A DNA stretch of 64,000 nt, from positions 227,001-291,000 of the forward strand of contig NC_009403.2 in assembly GCF_000002875.2 (NCBI RefSeq), read 5' to 3'. Origin of the DNA: Leishmania infantum JPCM5. Its lineage: Eukaryota; Euglenozoa; Kinetoplastea; Trypanosomatida; Trypanosomatidae. Position 1 is the first letter of the stretch. Each line of letters begins with the position of its first letter. A program made the translations under genes and the position numbers. This document shows positions 63,383 through 64,000 of the stretch, piece by piece. The notes beneath the pieces are model-generated. The model did no database searches, had not been told where the DNA came from, and saw only the letters and a list, made by a program, of their open reading frames with translations.

Positions 63383-64000
63383 GGCCGAGAAGAAGCGAGC
63401 ACGCGGAGGGGTTCTGGCGGCAAAAGCGAAGCAGAGGAATGGCAAGGACGAGTGGCACAGGCGCTGGGCTCGGCTTACCACCGCATCCGTCGCCCCCCCC
63501 CCTCTCTCTCTCCTCCTCCCCCTCTTCTGCGTGTCCTCGTCACGCCGTGGCAGCGCTGCCTTCTGCGCCATGGCATCCCTGCCTGTTGCTCTTTCTAACG
63601 CGTAAGTGTCTTGTTTTTTTTTGTTTCTTTCGGTCGGAATGGAGGAGGGGGAGGGCGGGGATGTGTGTGAAGTGTGCGTGGTGTGTGTTTGTGTGTGTGT
63701 GTGTGTGAGCGAGCGGGCGTCTTTCTTCCCTCGCCCGCACCCCCCCCCACACACACACCTTCGCTCCGCTTCACCCGCCAAACCCCACTCGCGCTCGTCG
63801 TCTCTTCCTTCTGTCCCTCTTTGTTCCTCGCGTAAAGAATCACACGTACATGCGTGAAAGGAAGACACCAGACAGAAAAGAAGACCGCCGCCACCAGCCT
63901 CGTCGGCGTAACGCATTTGATGGGCTCTAACTGCTCGGAGTCCACAAGAGCGCGCGCTTACCGGATCACTTCGTGGCATCTCTCAGGCTGCGCGTCGTGG
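63383..64000. other. 3' flank of AC40, no gene
   Basis: C/T-rich tract at 63494-63530, GT run at about 63685-63709 and C/A-rich DNA around 63740-63760, then mixed sequence to the window end. No credible frame starts here; the antisense frame overlapping the AC40 gene is a shadow. Confidence 0.7.

Noticed and set aside
62888..63979. 363-codon minus-strand frame at the right end
   Set aside because: Overlaps the AC40 CDS and runs into microsatellite DNA; contains a TH-repeat from the GT tract.
1..64000. Strand-switch region, centromere-like or telomeric repeat
   Set aside because: All ten genes are on the + strand and no TTAGGG arrays or convergent/divergent junctions are visible.
1..64000. 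tRNA, rRNA, CRISPR or snoRNA genes
   Set aside because: I saw no cloverleaf with internal A/B boxes, no rRNA-like stretch and no spaced repeat array. Some TGATGA sequences occur, but without a convincing paired D box and guide.

Overview
The window reads as nuclear DNA of a trypanosomatid, most likely Leishmania or a close relative in the Leishmaniinae. Ten convincing protein genes all lie on the + strand. They are intron-free, GC-rich at third codon positions and separated by long gaps full of polypyrimidine tracts, GT/CA/TA microsatellites and homopolymers. This is how a polycistronic transcription unit processed by spliced-leader trans-splicing looks. Several proteins are trypanosomatid-type: a divergent histone H3 variant, a receptor-cyclase-type ectodomain and a tandem CYTH protein. 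I recall the H3 variant of L. major being on chromosome 19, so this may be the syntenic segment; that is memory, not something shown here.

Layout, left to right: a prominin/tweety-like five-TM membrane protein (1767-3356); a 5.2-kb gap with a GC-rich SIDER-like repeat; a giant 3088-residue protein joining a catalytically degenerate kinase domain to TBCCD1-like beta-helix segments (8586-17852); a 4.8-kb pyrimidine-rich gap; a CaMKK-like kinase with two very large insertions in its catalytic domain (22633-27660); an 8.3-kb stretch without a credible gene on either strand; a 777-residue low-complexity/coiled-coil protein (35940-38273); a 5.7-kb gap with a second copy of the repeat; a 93-residue type I membrane microprotein (43992-44273); a tandem CYTH protein (45689-47923); histone H3 variant H3V (48613-49050); a two-lobed extracellular receptor that lacks the cyclase domain (51135-53891); a DEAH-type pseudohelicase fused to a SURP domain (55199-60997); and RNA polymerase I/III subunit AC40 with a probable Fe-S cysteine motif (62054-63382).

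The genes do not form one pathway, as is usual in trypanosomatid units. There is a loose nuclear theme at the right end (H3V, pseudohelicase/SURP, AC40) and a surface/secretory theme (prominin-like protein, microprotein, receptor). Notably, two proteins keep the fold of an ATP-using enzyme family but have lost the catalytic residues (pseudokinase, pseudohelicase), and one keeps a cyclase ectodomain without the enzyme. Control is expected to be post-transcriptional, so the long UTRs, the repeat pair and a perfect 13-bp hairpin at 54512-54540 are the main regulatory candidates. No tRNA, rRNA, CRISPR, transposase gene or strand-switch region was seen.
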